Part shown: one piece after another, positions 45,201-57,100 of the stretch
How the letters are laid out: each line of letters begins with the position of its first letter
Position numbering within the stretch: the stretch's first letter is position 1
DNA from: Liquidambar formosana
Lineage: Eukaryota; Streptophyta; Magnoliopsida; Saxifragales; Altingiaceae
Assembly: GCA_039720395.1 (NCBI GenBank)
Contig: CM077826.1
Coordinates: 26,244,430-26,308,429, forward strand
DNA: 64,000 bases
Reading direction: 5' to 3'
Program-made: the position numbers and the translations under genes
The notes under the pieces: generated by a model
Told to the model about the DNA's origin: nothing
The model's input: the letters and a program-made list of their open reading frames with translations, nothing else
Databases searched by the model: none

Positions 45201-47060
45201 CCTAATATATTAAGCTAAGATGAGAGATTTATTACAAATTGTTTCACTAATTCATATTGTTTTATGTTGAGAGTAGAAATTGAGAAAAAGACTATACGCG
45301 ACAAAGAACGCAGATTCAATAGACCTAGCTTTATAGCTAGCACTTCCCATGGTTTCAGGAATTCAAATCCTAAAAGAAGTGAAAAGACGAAAGACGAAGA
45401 TCAATTCAAATAAGGAAAACCTATACTCCAGGAGTTGGAAGAAATCATATTCCTTGCAGGAAAAGACCAGCAAGACGTAATAAGACTCAAAATCATAATC
45501 GGAGGATTATTTTATCCACGATTTGATAGACGAAAACATTTTCCAGACCTTGAAAATTGGAGATAAAAGTTTACAGACAAAGAACTTATAATAGGAGACG
45601 CACTATGGTGGTTTTACGCCAATGCATTACATGTCTCATTTGGACATACTTTACTTTCAGCTCTTCGCTGTGTGTGAAATGTTAGACTTGGAAAATAAGG
45701 AGAAGGTAACCTTTAAAACCTTGAAGACAACTCTAGCATAGCTAGTAAATGCTCTGATGAATATTTTAGAAACCTAAGGCGAAATTCATCAAAGATTCAA
45801 AAAGATTTTCTGCTATTTCTTATGTTGAAATAGCTCAAACAAGAAACTTAAACAACAAAACTTCAAAAAGAAGTATTGTAAAATAAACTATCTTGTTAAC
45901 TATAAGATAACAATATTTCATGAACCAGGTCCTATTACATCAATTCAGCAAAAAGAAATCATGATATGAAGAGTTATCTTAATTGTTTCTCTCAAGACAA
46001 TATGCCAAAGGTATACTCCCTATAAGAGGTGTCTGTCTAGAATGGCCGATGGGGTATTTTTACTGTGAAGATGGAAACAAAGATGTTAAAAGATTTCTAT
46101 TCGAAAATAGATTAATTGCTTAAAGTTAATAAATCCATAACAGAGATATATTTTCTTGAAGACGAAGTGCTTAGTCAACTAATGGTGATAGAAAATGATA
46201 TTCCATTTTATATCGAAGTGTTTTCTTTAGGAAAAGTGCCATTAGGAGATTGTTAGTGTCCCACATCGGTTGCGGACGATGCCTTAGATAGGCTTATAAG
46301 ACGACGCTGGACACCCTCTTAATGAGGCGCCTTTCGGGCATGAGGCCCATAAGGACAAACCCGTGAGGTCGGCCAGTGGGCTAGGCCAGAGCGGACAATA
46401 CGTCGAGGTGAGGGGCTGGGCCGCGTGTCTAACAATGGTATCAGAGCCAGGATCGTGCCAGCGCCGAGGTGGGGTGTTAGTGTCCCACATCAGTTGCGGA
46501 TGATGCCTTAGATAGGCTTATAAGACGGCGCTGGACATCCTCTTAATGAGGCGCCTTTTGGGCATGAGGCCCATAAGGACAAACCCGTGAGGTCGGCCAG
46601 TGGGCTGGGCCAGAGCGGACAATACCTCGAGGTGAGGGGCTGGGCCGCGCGTCTAACAGAGATAATTAGATTCCAAGTTTTCACTTACTTAGTATCTCAG
46701 TAGACTATGTTAATCCAGATTTTCAAAAATGACCCAAGGGTTATCTCTGATAATAACTTAATTAGACAAAGGATGGAGATTGATAATAGACCAAATTACA
46801 AAAACATTACAAGAAAGACCTACTTACTAGTACACTGTTTACCAAAGCAATAAATATCTCATGCAGTTCCCAGAACCTTATAGAAGAGAGATAGAGCTAG
46901 AAAAGTATGAAAGGAATCAACATACTCCGATAGACTTACCAATGGGACTTCCCGCGGTAGTATGCCTAGCACTAAAGATGAATAGAATCAGAAAAAGAGT
47001 AATTTAAATCAGTGATCTGCAAAAAAAGACAAAAGAAAAAGAATATGCTTTAAAAAAGAA
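45201..47060 (+). pseudogene. Further decayed coding after RNase H
   Basis: A-rich sequence with coding character continues about 1.4 kb past RNase H once the TRIM at 46251-46658 is discounted. Short frames only; no domain I recognise. Confidence 0.4.
46251..46658 (+). mobile_element. TRIM/SMART-type miniature LTR retrotransposon, 408 bp, complete
   Basis: 5' LTR 46251-46434 and 3' LTR 46475-46658, each 184 bp, both TGTTAG...TAACA. They differ at 8 sites (about 96% identity), several of them CpG to TpG/CpA changes. The internal part is only 40 bp (46435-46474): a primer-binding site TGGTATCAGAGCCAGG one base after the LTR (complementary to initiator tRNA-Met) and a purine tract GAGGTGGGG before the 3' LTR. 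Target duplication GAGAT at 46246-46250 and 46659-46663. No coding capacity, so it depends on proteins of a partner element. Confidence 0.95.
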
Positions 47061-47818
47061 TTTGCTTTCTGAAAGCAAGATAATGCTTTGTAGACCCCAT
47101 GTAAAGAAAGATGAGAGAAGCACGTGAAGAATTCAGACTAAAGGACACCATCCAGCTTATTGAAGGATGATGGAGAATCTCAAGAAGATAAGGATTCAAG
47201 AGCATCCGATGTTAAAATACCTTTATAAAAGGATAAGAAAAAGAAGTGAGGTGGCAAGAGTGATCCTAGTTCCATTTTTATTCAAGCATTAGAGATTTAG
47301 TTCTTTTATGATTGAACCATTTCTTTATTCCTAGTCTAGTATTGTAATCTTTAGTGTAGTAGTGTATGCTAGTTTAGTTATATTGTTCTATCCCTATAGG
47401 AGTAAGCTATATCATATGAATGTGTGTACTCAAGTTCCTTCAATGAAATAAAAGTTTGTTTCATCCGGCCTACGTTTCTATTAATGTGTTCAGTTGTGAA
47501 TGTTGCCTTTCGCCCTTAAACCATTTACTCTACTCTGGCTGTAGTGAGCTGTTGATAGCCTTTGTCTAGTTGCCAGTTAACCAATCAGACGTGTTCATGC
47601 ATTAAGGCGTTAAGAACCATTAGACTCTTAAAGACAAGTCAGTAAGGCGAAGACGAGTCCACAAAGAGGATCAGACGCGATCATAGGCAAGGATAACAAC
47701 AAGAAAGAGAAGAAAAGAAAAAGAGGCGGAAGCTACAGTGGACCATACCTACTTAGTGAAGGTAAACTTTCACATACTTATGTTTGATATATGCTGAAAC
47801 TAGGGGATGCTTTAATTT
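47061..47818 (+). promoter_or_regulatory. Pararetroviral intergenic region: promoter and poly-A signal
   Basis: TATAAAA at 47224-47230 is preceded by a GCACGTG box near 47120 and followed about 220 bp later by AATAAA (47447-47452). This spacing is typical of the caulimovirid pregenomic promoter and polyadenylation site, which give a terminally redundant RNA. A degraded tRNA-Met binding-site-like GGATCAGACGC at 47668-47678 is only suggestive. Confidence 0.6.
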
Positions 47819-48452
47819 ATGAATAGTAACCTTAAGGCTTGTGAATCTAAATCATCTACATCTAATAAAATTAATAGTTTAAAAGAAATTATAAAAGAAG
47901 TATTAGAAAAAGGAGATAAGTACGACTATTATCCATATTTTAAGAAGGAACTTTTATACTTTAGAAAGACCTACTCTAAACTTAGACAGTATCCCACACC
48001 TGAAGTTTATGCTGAATTTTATCGGAAAGGATCTATTCTGATAGATCGTTGGAGAAATCTTAGAGTTAACTACCAATTAGCTATAGAAGTAGCAGAACCC
48101 TTTTAGAAAGCGCTGAAAAAAGACTCATAGATTTTATTAAAAAATATTAGATCTCTATAGACAATATCACTCCAGAAGAAGTAACTAAGATAATAGGCCA
48201 AATGGAATTTGTAAGAAAAAATATTTAAATTAACAAGACCAGATCTTAAGATTATCAATAAAAGACTTAGAGAAAAGAAATTACCAATATACTTTAGTAC
48301 ACTACTTAGCTTATGGGCATATTGCCGGAATACAATCATTATGAAGAAAAAGGATTCGACCCTAACATCTCTAGATATAGCAGGATACTTAGCTTTGACA
48401 TAGACAACATATCATATTTACTCGACCTTAGAGGAACTTATAGCTACCTTAC
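47819..48452 (+). pseudogene. Pararetroviral coding block downstream of the regulatory region, part 1
   Basis: A 95-codon open frame (47819-48106), Lys/Glu/Tyr-rich and helical, continues in degraded form to the solo LTR. By position it corresponds to the small ORFs or the N-terminal polyprotein part that precede the movement protein in circular caulimovirid genomes. Function unknown. Confidence 0.5.
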
Positions 48453-50119
48453 TGTTAGTTATATGCCCTACAACCAATCAAAGAGATGATGCTTTAGGGA
48501 TAAAGAACAATCATAGGATTTCATTTATTATATGTCACATTTATTATTAATTAATAAAGGGCTTTATTCTATTATGTTTATTCTATTCTTTATATTTGCA
48601 TGATATGTCCATGGAGTTAAAGTTGAAAATATCAAATCACAAAGAGTTGTGATTATGAGACTTTAAAAATATCTCTGTAATTAACTCCTAAATCATTCCT
48701 AGTTGAAGGTTCACTATGATGGACAATAATGAACCATAGGATTAGCACATGTTAGGTTTGCTCTATAGGAGGATAGCTAGTCTCAAGCTATTTGTGAAGA
48801 AGACACTAAGACCAACATGTGGGTGCCTGTTTAATATAAACAGGTACACTGAATGTGACCAAAGTATTTCGAGATAAATTAAATGGAATTTTACTTGTCT
48901 GTCAATTAGTTTCTCATAGTTGTAGTAGTACAAGTAATCCTTAGACCTGAGACACCATGGTTATCTTATGCATGGAGCCTTAGGAGTTTTGATATCACTG
49001 ACTGTATATCCTAATGGGGTCTAAAAAGGTGTTCATTAGCTCTATTGCTTCATGTGTGAAGGCATATGAGTGATCAATAAGGAATCTATCACTTTAAGTA
49101 AAAGGGAGAGAATGTCTCACATAGCATTTACTAATATAACATATGATAGTCCATGGCCATGGCAAGATGACTATGGAAAGGAGTTTTCATAGTTCATCAA
49201 TGAGTTGATATTTGTAAATAATTATAAAAGAATTGAACTAAGGAATTGATAGACTTCCATGTCCTATTAGTTCAATCAGAGACATTGTGTATGATAGAAG
49301 GATGTAATTGTAACCTTAACTGTAACTGAAGGGTTCTTTATATGATTTTATTTCACCTCATTTAGGACCGCACCATGAGCCATGCTTGGTGTTACTCATG
49401 ATTAGTAGAAGCCCTAATTGATATAAGTGAGTTATAATCAATTAGGGAATTGGAAGGTGTTCTAATTAAACCCTTAATGGAAAGTGTACCATTGGGCACT
49501 CTTTGTGCTATTTCCTACTACTAAATGTTGTGAACCCAATGGGTCACACACCAATAAGTGAAGAGGAACTTTAAGTTGTGAGAGAAAAGGCATTAGTGCA
49601 TTGAGAAAAGTTTGTAAAGGGCCATACTTGCATTTGATGTAAATAGAGGGGTTAAAGTGCAATTTAGGAAAGTTGCAAATCTCACTTAGAGTGGGATTTC
49701 CCGAAGGCCAGCCCTTGTGGTGTGGGTTGTAAATAGCACATTAGCAAGTGCTATTTACACACTACAATCACTCCACTCTCTCTCTAGCCTAAGTTTGAGT
49801 AAGCCTCTCTCTCTCTCTCTCTCTCTTCTTCTTTTCCATTCTAGCAAACCTTAAGGAGAACTAGAATAACAACTTAAAGACTTTTGCTTGGTGTGGATAC
49901 CGTGGAGGCAAGACATTTGTGCTGCTAGATTTTTGCTTTCTTGAAGATCAATCAATCGTTTTAAGGACCTACTGTAAGTTCTAAACCCTCTCTTTGTAAT
50001 TAGGGTTTTATTGCTTTGTATTATATCATAATCAGATTCATGGTTTTAAGGATTTGAATAAAAAGTTTTGTTATTTACTTTCTTCCACTTTCCTGTATTC
50101 TCCGATTCAATTCCTTATA
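48453..50119 (+). mobile_element. 1.67-kb solo LTR, probably copia-type
   Basis: Begins TGTTAGTTATATGCCCTACA at 48453 and ends at 50119, flanked by CTTAC at 48448-48452 and 50120-50124. The flanking pararetroviral frame is continuous across the insertion if it and one CTTAC are removed. The internal text resembles plant copia LTRs of the ATATGCCCTA type. It carries a (CT)n run at 49806-49827. The 3' end reads TATA rather than CA, probably mutated. No internal domain remains. Confidence 0.8.
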
Positions 50120-51180
50120 CTTACATCTATTTTAGCGTGGATAAAACAAATAAGACTGTAGAAGCTATCTAATATAGCCGAAGACTATCCAGAGACCAGT
50201 GAAGCAATAAATGGACTACATTTTAGTCTAAGAAGAGTAGAGAGATTAATTAGATTTATAAAAAAGAAAAGAATTTCCTTAACTTATCAAAGATTCAAAG
50301 AAATCCCAAATTTTAGTATTAGTCAAGATATAGACGACTTACTCCGTAATAAGATCTGGATTTTATCAACCCTTTCTGACCTAGCAGACGAAAAATTAGA
50401 TTCAATAAGAGACTTATTGATCCTACATCCAATTCAATAATTTCATCAATATATTAACCAGCATACTAGTATTAATAGACTTTTAATTGAAATATATAAT
50501 TTTCCTAGAAAGCCTTTAAGCTTGCAACAAATTATAAATTTTAGTTAATAGTATATGAGCATATTTCCAGACTTTGTTCATTATTTAAGAACTAAAATAG
50601 ACCCAGAAATTGATAGACTTAGTAGAGAAATTAGTATTAACGAAGATATAGAAATAAAGCATCTTTTAGAAAAAGTTGGAACTTTTGCATATCTAGACCA
50701 CATAATTAATTGGCTTTGCACAGTTCAAAGAAAAGTAACAGAGATTAATAGAATAGAAGATAAAGACAAAATCCTTAATATTCATAACGAAGTTCGCAGA
50801 AATATAGATCTAATAGTTTTTATAAGATGAAAAAGAATTTGTCAAATTTACGAAAAGATTAGATCCGTACCAAATTTTAATGTTAACCAAGCAAAAAATG
50901 ATTTAGATCTAAGAAAACATTGGATATTAGGAACTTATCAGATTATAGAGACAACGAATTAGACCTAATAAGGGACGATTGGATTTTAATATCTATTCAT
51001 CAATTTAACAAAATATTAAGAGAAAAGTATAATTTAGATAGACCTCTTACAGATGATTTTTCTAGCAAACCTCTTACTTTACAAGATGTAATTGTTAGAC
51101 AATAAAATTTAGACAAAATTTGTGGCCCTTTTAGAAATAGTAGAAGTTATAAACATTTTGGAAAAGTTGTAGACATCTGA
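50120..51180 (+). pseudogene. Pararetroviral coding block, part 2
   Basis: Open frames at 50555-50830 and 50920-51105 plus broken frames at 50160-50440, all Ile/Lys/Asp-rich and helical. A motif of the form PNFxxxQ...WIL occurs near 50308 and again near 50873, suggesting an internal repeat. No known domain recognised. Confidence 0.45.
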
Positions 51181-52144
51181 AAAGGGAACAAAAGGCTAAA
51201 AGCAATTTCTCCTTTAAAGGACTTATGGGGACCAAAAGGAAAATAACAAATCAATCCTATTCTGGAATTAATTTGGGCACAATTTTAGGACTCCTAACAT
51301 GGTTTCTTTAGAAATCATGGTGTTTTAGAGTCACTGTGGATAGTATTTTCTATTTTTTTTTTTCACAATCAAGTATATTTTTATTACCCTAAATAAATCA
51401 CAATTACCTATTGGATCAAGAATTTAATAAATCACGGTTACGTAGATGCACGTGTAATAGTGAATAATAAAATCATGGTTATTGACTTACAAAAAAAAAA
51501 TCACGGTTATGAGACTCAAGGTATAATACAAGAGCTAGTGATGCTGATAGTCTTGAGCTAAAGAGAGGTTAATGTCAAGTGAGGTCGTTGATCTTCAAGT
51601 TATAAGTGAGGTTGATGACCTTTACAGGTCATGATGTTGTTGTTCGAGATCGAATGTGGTGCTGCGATCTAAGAGAAGAGGCCAATCTCCAAGGTTTGGT
51701 AACCGAGCCCCTATATAGGGGATATGGGTCGGTTTCATTGGTACTATATCATTCAAGAACCACATGTTCCCAGTAACCTGGGGGAGTCAATTTTATCCAT
51801 TACAATTACATTCAAAGTGATGAGCTTTAATGTTGAAGTTTACACTAATGAATCATAGTTGGATAATTGATAACATTAATTTGACTCAGTCTAAAATCCT
51901 TCTTTCTCCCAATGTTAATGCTAAGAACAAAACTTGTTCCTTATCTATGCTTCATATGAAGGAGACTAAAGATCTTGGTAAGTAAAGTCTTTTATTAGCT
52001 AGCCAAGGTTAGCTTTAAGAATGTATAAGGTTTCATATTTTCTTCAAGAATGAGGCCTTTTTAAAGGTAGAGTGTAGTTAACTTTTCGTGCTCTTGGGCC
52101 TTTTTCAGGCTATGTTAGTATGTAAGTGTCCTTATTTGTGTGTT
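51181..52144. other. Sequence right of the pararetroviral copy
   Basis: Contains three similar ATCA(C/T)GGTTA motifs (about 51433, 51472, 51502). No gene supported. Confidence 0.45.
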
Positions 52145-52659
52145 AAGGGCTGTTTGGCAAACCTTGTAACTGGGTTTTCTGAGTACATAGTGGGCCCAAA
52201 TGTCTGAGTATAGTGTTTGGTAAGTGTACTTTCTGGTTTTTAGTTGTTTTAATTTGAGGCTCAAAACAAGTTAACATTGATCCAAGGGAGGGGAGGTTTT
52301 CAGAAAAACCATATAAAAAATAAAAGCATCCAAAACACTGATGGGTAAACTTTCTTTGCAAGAGAAGGAAATCTGCTCTCTCTAGTTTCTCTCCCATTAT
52401 AGTGGTAAAAGTTTCAATGCATCCCTAGAGAGCTCCTTAATTACAAATCTACATCTCCACATCTCTATTAGGGGTGCAACTTGGTTCGGGGAATTCCAAG
52501 GACCGGATCGTTCCAAGCAATTTAGTCTAGTCTGGGATTGGACAAACAGTGTTCGGTCCAAGACTCGGGACTTTTTTAAAAAACCAAATTTTTTCGGGAC
52601 GGGACTTGGTTTAGGGGTGTTTAGAACCGTCTCGTACCGAATTCCCGGACCGAGTACCG

Positions 52660-52714
<55 letters not shown>

Positions 52715-53828
52715 TATATTTGTATGTATAATTTATAATATATATTATTTCGGAATATTTCCGTTTTGAATTATGAGTAAGCGTGGACAATTGGACTTAT
52801 TAGTTTATTGTGCTGTCACTGCTATGAATGAATCAATGAATTATAATTAATGATTATATATTTATGACTTCATGATTTTATGTAGCCCATTTTATGGAAG
52901 AGCAGGTATATGTAAATCCTTGACGACCAAGTGCAAATGTGCAATGAAGTAGTCCATTTTTGTGGCTAATCAAGCTGACAATAAGGAAAATAAACTAATA
53001 AATACCGAGAACCGGACTGGTTTTTTCCGGGACGGTACAGGACGGGACAATATACAATTCGGTTCGATTCTGGTACCAATTTTCAAGTCCCAAATTACTT
53101 CGGGACAGTCCAAAAATACCCTTGTCCTGGACCATCCCATACCGAGTTGCACCCCTAATCTCTATGCTCTCAACCCCAAAGAGTTCTCCTGATATGAATG
53201 GGGAAAGTTTGAACACAAACAAAATGGAGAAATTTATGCTTCATGGCGTTTTTTAATCATTCTACGATTGCCAGCATCTTCATCCTCCTCATCCTCCTCC
53301 TCGTCTTCTTCTTTTTCTTCTTTTTTGCAAGCAAACAAATTTATTTGTGGCGATTAGGGTTTTAATATTTAAAATTTCAACAAGAAATTTTGACTTGATG
53401 CTGATTTTTAGGTTAAGGTTTTGATTTCCAATTTCATTGAAATTAGAGAGTTTTGATTTAATGGAAATTAGGGATTTGGGGGTTGTCTTTTAATTACAAA
53501 ATTTTGATGGAAAATATTGGAATTTGATTTCTTTTCCCTCCTTTTCCCTGCAATCTCTCTTTGTGTATGTGTGTGTTCCAAGTTCTAACCAGTAAGCACT
53601 CCCACACAGCTTCACAACTTCAACGTTGTTTCATTTTTATTTTTATTTTTAAAATTTTTTTTCTTGTTCTTCTCTTGTGATAGATGTAATGTGAACCAAG
53701 TATTGTTTCAACTAGACACCCTATAAATTGGGAGCAAATTAGTTTAAAATTAGTTTTGATATGAACTAGCTATCTTATTTGGTTTTGAACCAATTTGGTC
53801 CAAAACGTGGGGTTCCCAAACAGGCCTT
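52145..53828. mobile_element. hAT-like non-autonomous element, itself interrupted
   Basis: The left end AAGGGCTGTTTGGCAAACC mirrors the right end (reverse complement AAGGCCTGTTTGGGAACCC) with few mismatches. The GGCCTGTTTGG wording is common in plant hAT MITEs. Excluding the nested element it is about 1 kb. No clear 8-bp duplication found. Confidence 0.5.
52469..53157. mobile_element. hAT MITE, 689 bp, with perfect 8-bp target duplication
   Basis: Terminal inverted repeats TAGGGGTGCAACTTGG and (reverse) TAGGGGTGCAACTCGG. Target duplication ATCTCTAT at 52461-52468 and 53158-53165. Sub-terminal CGGGAC motifs recur near both ends, as expected of transposase-binding sites. A long TA microsatellite (52662-52706) lies inside. 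No coding capacity. Confidence 0.88.
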
Positions 53829-54174
53829 ATGTATCATGTATGTGTGTTCCTTATGAGTGATTACCAAAAAAAAGAAAAAAAAAAAAGGATCTTGGTAAGT
53901 GCTTAGGATTCCTTATTAATACTGGTGGCATCAACAAAGACACATTTCACTTTATTAAACTAGTTAAATCTAGAATACTTACCAAGTGGAAAACTAATTT
54001 AGTATTTTTCTCTTGCTAGTAGAGTTACCTTTATCAAATTGGTTAATGAGTCCATCCCTAACTACTAAATGTAATGTTCCTACCTCCCTAGATCCACTTG
54101 CAACCAAATCGAATAAAACCAATAAGGATTTTCTATAGAGATCTTTGTTTGAGAAAAGAAAAATTGTCACAACC
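53829..54174. other. Spacer between nested clusters
   Basis: AT-rich, nothing supported. Confidence 0.5.
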
Positions 54175-57100
54175 CCAAAATATAAGCCATGATCAATTAT
54201 AATAAATCTAGTTTAATTTAAGAAAATCATTTAGAAAACACATGGATGGCACGTGTAAGAAAACTATTATTTCAATAGAAATTTCGGCATGACCCATACG
54301 TATATGGGACATACCATGATAAAACCTATATAAATTAATCATAAAAATTCCCTGTCATCCAACATTGGTATCATCACATGCTAAACAAACCATATAAAGA
54401 GACCTACAAATATTAAATATTACAAACTATAAGTTATTATGTGTCTAGTGCCCATTAATTGAATACAAAGGTGTTTAATTAATACATAACCATGATATTA
54501 AAATGTTCAAGATCATAATAATGTTCAAAATAATATGACAAATAGCTAAGTCCAGTCATAACCAAAACACCTTACAGTGAGGTCTCCCCAACTATGAAAT
54601 CATCTAGAAAGGGTTTATAAAATATAGGAATGAATATAAAACTCAGTAAATATAATTTTCATATGAAAATAACTAAAGCATGATAATATACCAATTAAAA
54701 TCATGCTTAAAATATAATTAAAATGCATGTAATGTCATGAATGCAATGCGACTTATATCCATTTAACATATTCCATAATTATCAACTACTCCCGCAAGAG
54801 TTTTTGTGCGGAAATAGAGGATTTAAATTGAACCTCCAAGAGAATGACACAACTTTCATCCCTACTTGGGACTGTAAGTCGTCTCAATTCGGGAGCACAT
54901 CGACACATCGTTTCTTAAGACCGCAAGCAACCCAGGACCAAAGGAATGGAAAACACAGCTTAGTCCCTTGACCGTAAGTAAACCATACCCAATGACCCCT
55001 TCCAATACTTTTATCAAGTATTTAATTAAATTCATTTCATGCATTTCATACTAATGGATGTCATGAGAAAACATATAAATCTCTATGCATGTCAATATGT
55101 CACACCCCATTTTTGCACTACCTTACTAGGGTTTGTCATTCCATATAAGTTTTTATTTTGTTTTTGAGTCTAGTCACTTGCATTAGTTTTTTAGAGTCCT
55201 AAGGATAATGGGTATGAATTTTGTCCAATTTGGAGTTGATCTTGAGGGTTAATAAGACCTTTTGTGACTTGAGGGGCATAATTGTCTTTTAGGTCATAAA
55301 CTTTCTGTTTGACTTTGAAATGATCTCCAAATTGTCAATTGGAGTTCATATTGATGCATGTGAGGTATTTATAGGTTTAATTTGGTGAATTAATGGATTA
55401 GGGTTAAAATGGCTCAAAATGGTCCAAGTTGGTTAAAAGACCTATTTTAGGCTGGCTCAATCCGACTCATAATTACCAATAAATTTTTTTCAAATTGACT
55501 TTAATTAGTCTTTATTTTATCCTTAAAAGTGTTTTGGAATGTTCAATTTTGGTCTGAAAAGTATTTGGTTCAATCCTATGTGCATACCTAAGTTTTGCAA
55601 TGGTAGTGTATAGCGGTTAACCGCCTTTGTAAAACCTAACCATGTACCCATGATTTGGTTTTTGCCCTAAAATGTTCAAAAATGTATTTCTCATCAAAAC
55701 ACCGTCGTTTTGGCTTTTATTTCATCAAAATCAGAGTTAATTTGACCCTTAAAGCACTTTCGAAAGAAAATAAGAGCAAAATTAGACAAAACTTAATAGA
55801 GAACCGCCCAAGCTTGGGTGGCACCCGAGACCACTTCCCTATTTTTGCTGAAACGGGATTCTCTTCCTATTTTGATGAACTTTGACTCTTTTGAACGAAT
55901 TTCCTTCTTATTTTTTGATAACTTTGAGTTCCTTGAACCCCAAGTGAGTTAATAAAAACCCTTGAATTAATTTTTAGGGTTTTAATCGCAGCCATTGATT
56001 TATCTCTCCTAAACCCTATAAATACCCCACTATGTTTCAGCATTAGGGGAGCTGCTTTTAAGCATTAAACCTAAGTTCTAAGAGAGAGTAAGAGAGGGAG
56101 TTTCAAAGGAGAGATGGAGTTTTTGTGGGAGGCTTGAAGGAGTGTTTCAAGTTGATCACAAGAGAAGAAGAGAGTGTCTACAGCAATAAGGAAACTCTTC
56201 TAAGGTATATGCTCTTTCCCTTCAATGATGAAATTAGGATTTTGTTTAGAATAGTTCTATTGTATGCTAAAGCTTGAATTTTTATCATGTATTAATGCTT
56301 TTGTTAGTTAATATACATTATTTAAATGCTGTTCATGATGAGTTTTACATGTTTTAGACTTATTCTATAGGATTTAATGCATAGTTGTGATTTTAGGGTT
56401 TCCATTATCCTTATTTTGGGTAAGTTTCATATAGTATGCTAGGTTAGGGTTTTTAAGTCATTTCTTTTCATGATTGTTATATATGTCATGCATGTAGAAT
56501 AATCATGATAAGTGTTGCATTCAGGTAGTGGATTTCTAGGGTTTTGGAGACGTTATCCTTCTTCAAGGATAATTATCCTTTTTAGAGTACAGGGTTTTAC
56601 ATGGGGGTATTATATCATCTTTTTGGACTTGATATTGCTTTATTTTCATGTTTAATGAGGTTATTTGAAATTCCCATGATCATTAGGGTCTTTTTGCATA
56701 TTTTTCATAATTTTCATACATAATAGTAAGGGTATGATATTAGGGTTGCATTAGGGTTTTTATAATCTTATTATTCTTGTTATTTTACATGATTAATGGA
56801 TGATTTTAGGCCTTAATTCAATTCTATCCAGATTTGTATTTTGTTCTTTTTGCTTTGTTTTAAGCACGTGTAAGGATGTAAATAGGTGTGATAATTGCCT
56901 TATTGCAAATAAGGTTGCTATTGCTCAATTTTGTTATTGCTTAGAATAAATTGAACAAGGTAAGTAGGGTATGAAAGTGCCCTAATTTTCTTTCCTTAAT
57001 CTTTCCCTTCTCCTTTTTAGCATTGTTTCTTAATAGGGATTTATGATAATTTCTAGAAGTTTCTTTATAAAATAAGTTGCCTTTTTATCCAAAGTTTCCA

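Larger units (their letters stand above)
39195..51180 (+). mobile_element. Endogenous pararetrovirus-like copy (Caulimoviridae-type), decayed and interrupted
   Basis: A-rich region, all on the plus strand, in the order movement protein, coat protein with two Cys clusters, protease, RT, RNase H, more coding, regulatory region, two further coding blocks. It has no LTRs and no integrase, which separates it from gypsy elements. Three nested insertions (40886-41137, 46251-46658, 48453-50119) add about 2.3 kb; the remainder is about 9.6 kb. It has many stops and frameshifts and a deleted RT catalytic box, so this copy is a fossil. Edges are approximate. The genus is not decided: layout and Cys clusters recall badnavirus-like genomes, and other endogenous genera remain possible. 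Confidence 0.85.

Noticed and set aside
46436..46451. Pararetroviral primer-binding site (TGGTATCAGAGCC)
   Set aside because: It sits one base after a 184-bp LTR, so it belongs to the nested TRIM rather than to the pararetroviral genome.
46284..46490. Minus-strand open frame rich in Pro, Ser and Trp
   Set aside because: It lies wholly within the TRIM LTRs, which are non-coding and GC-rich.
46251..46658. Possible Cassandra-type element with a 5S-like promoter in the LTR
   Set aside because: No 5S rRNA-like internal promoter boxes are visible in the LTR.
53280..53330. TCC/TTC-rich low-complexity tract as a coding repeat
   Set aside because: No open frame with support; simple sequence.
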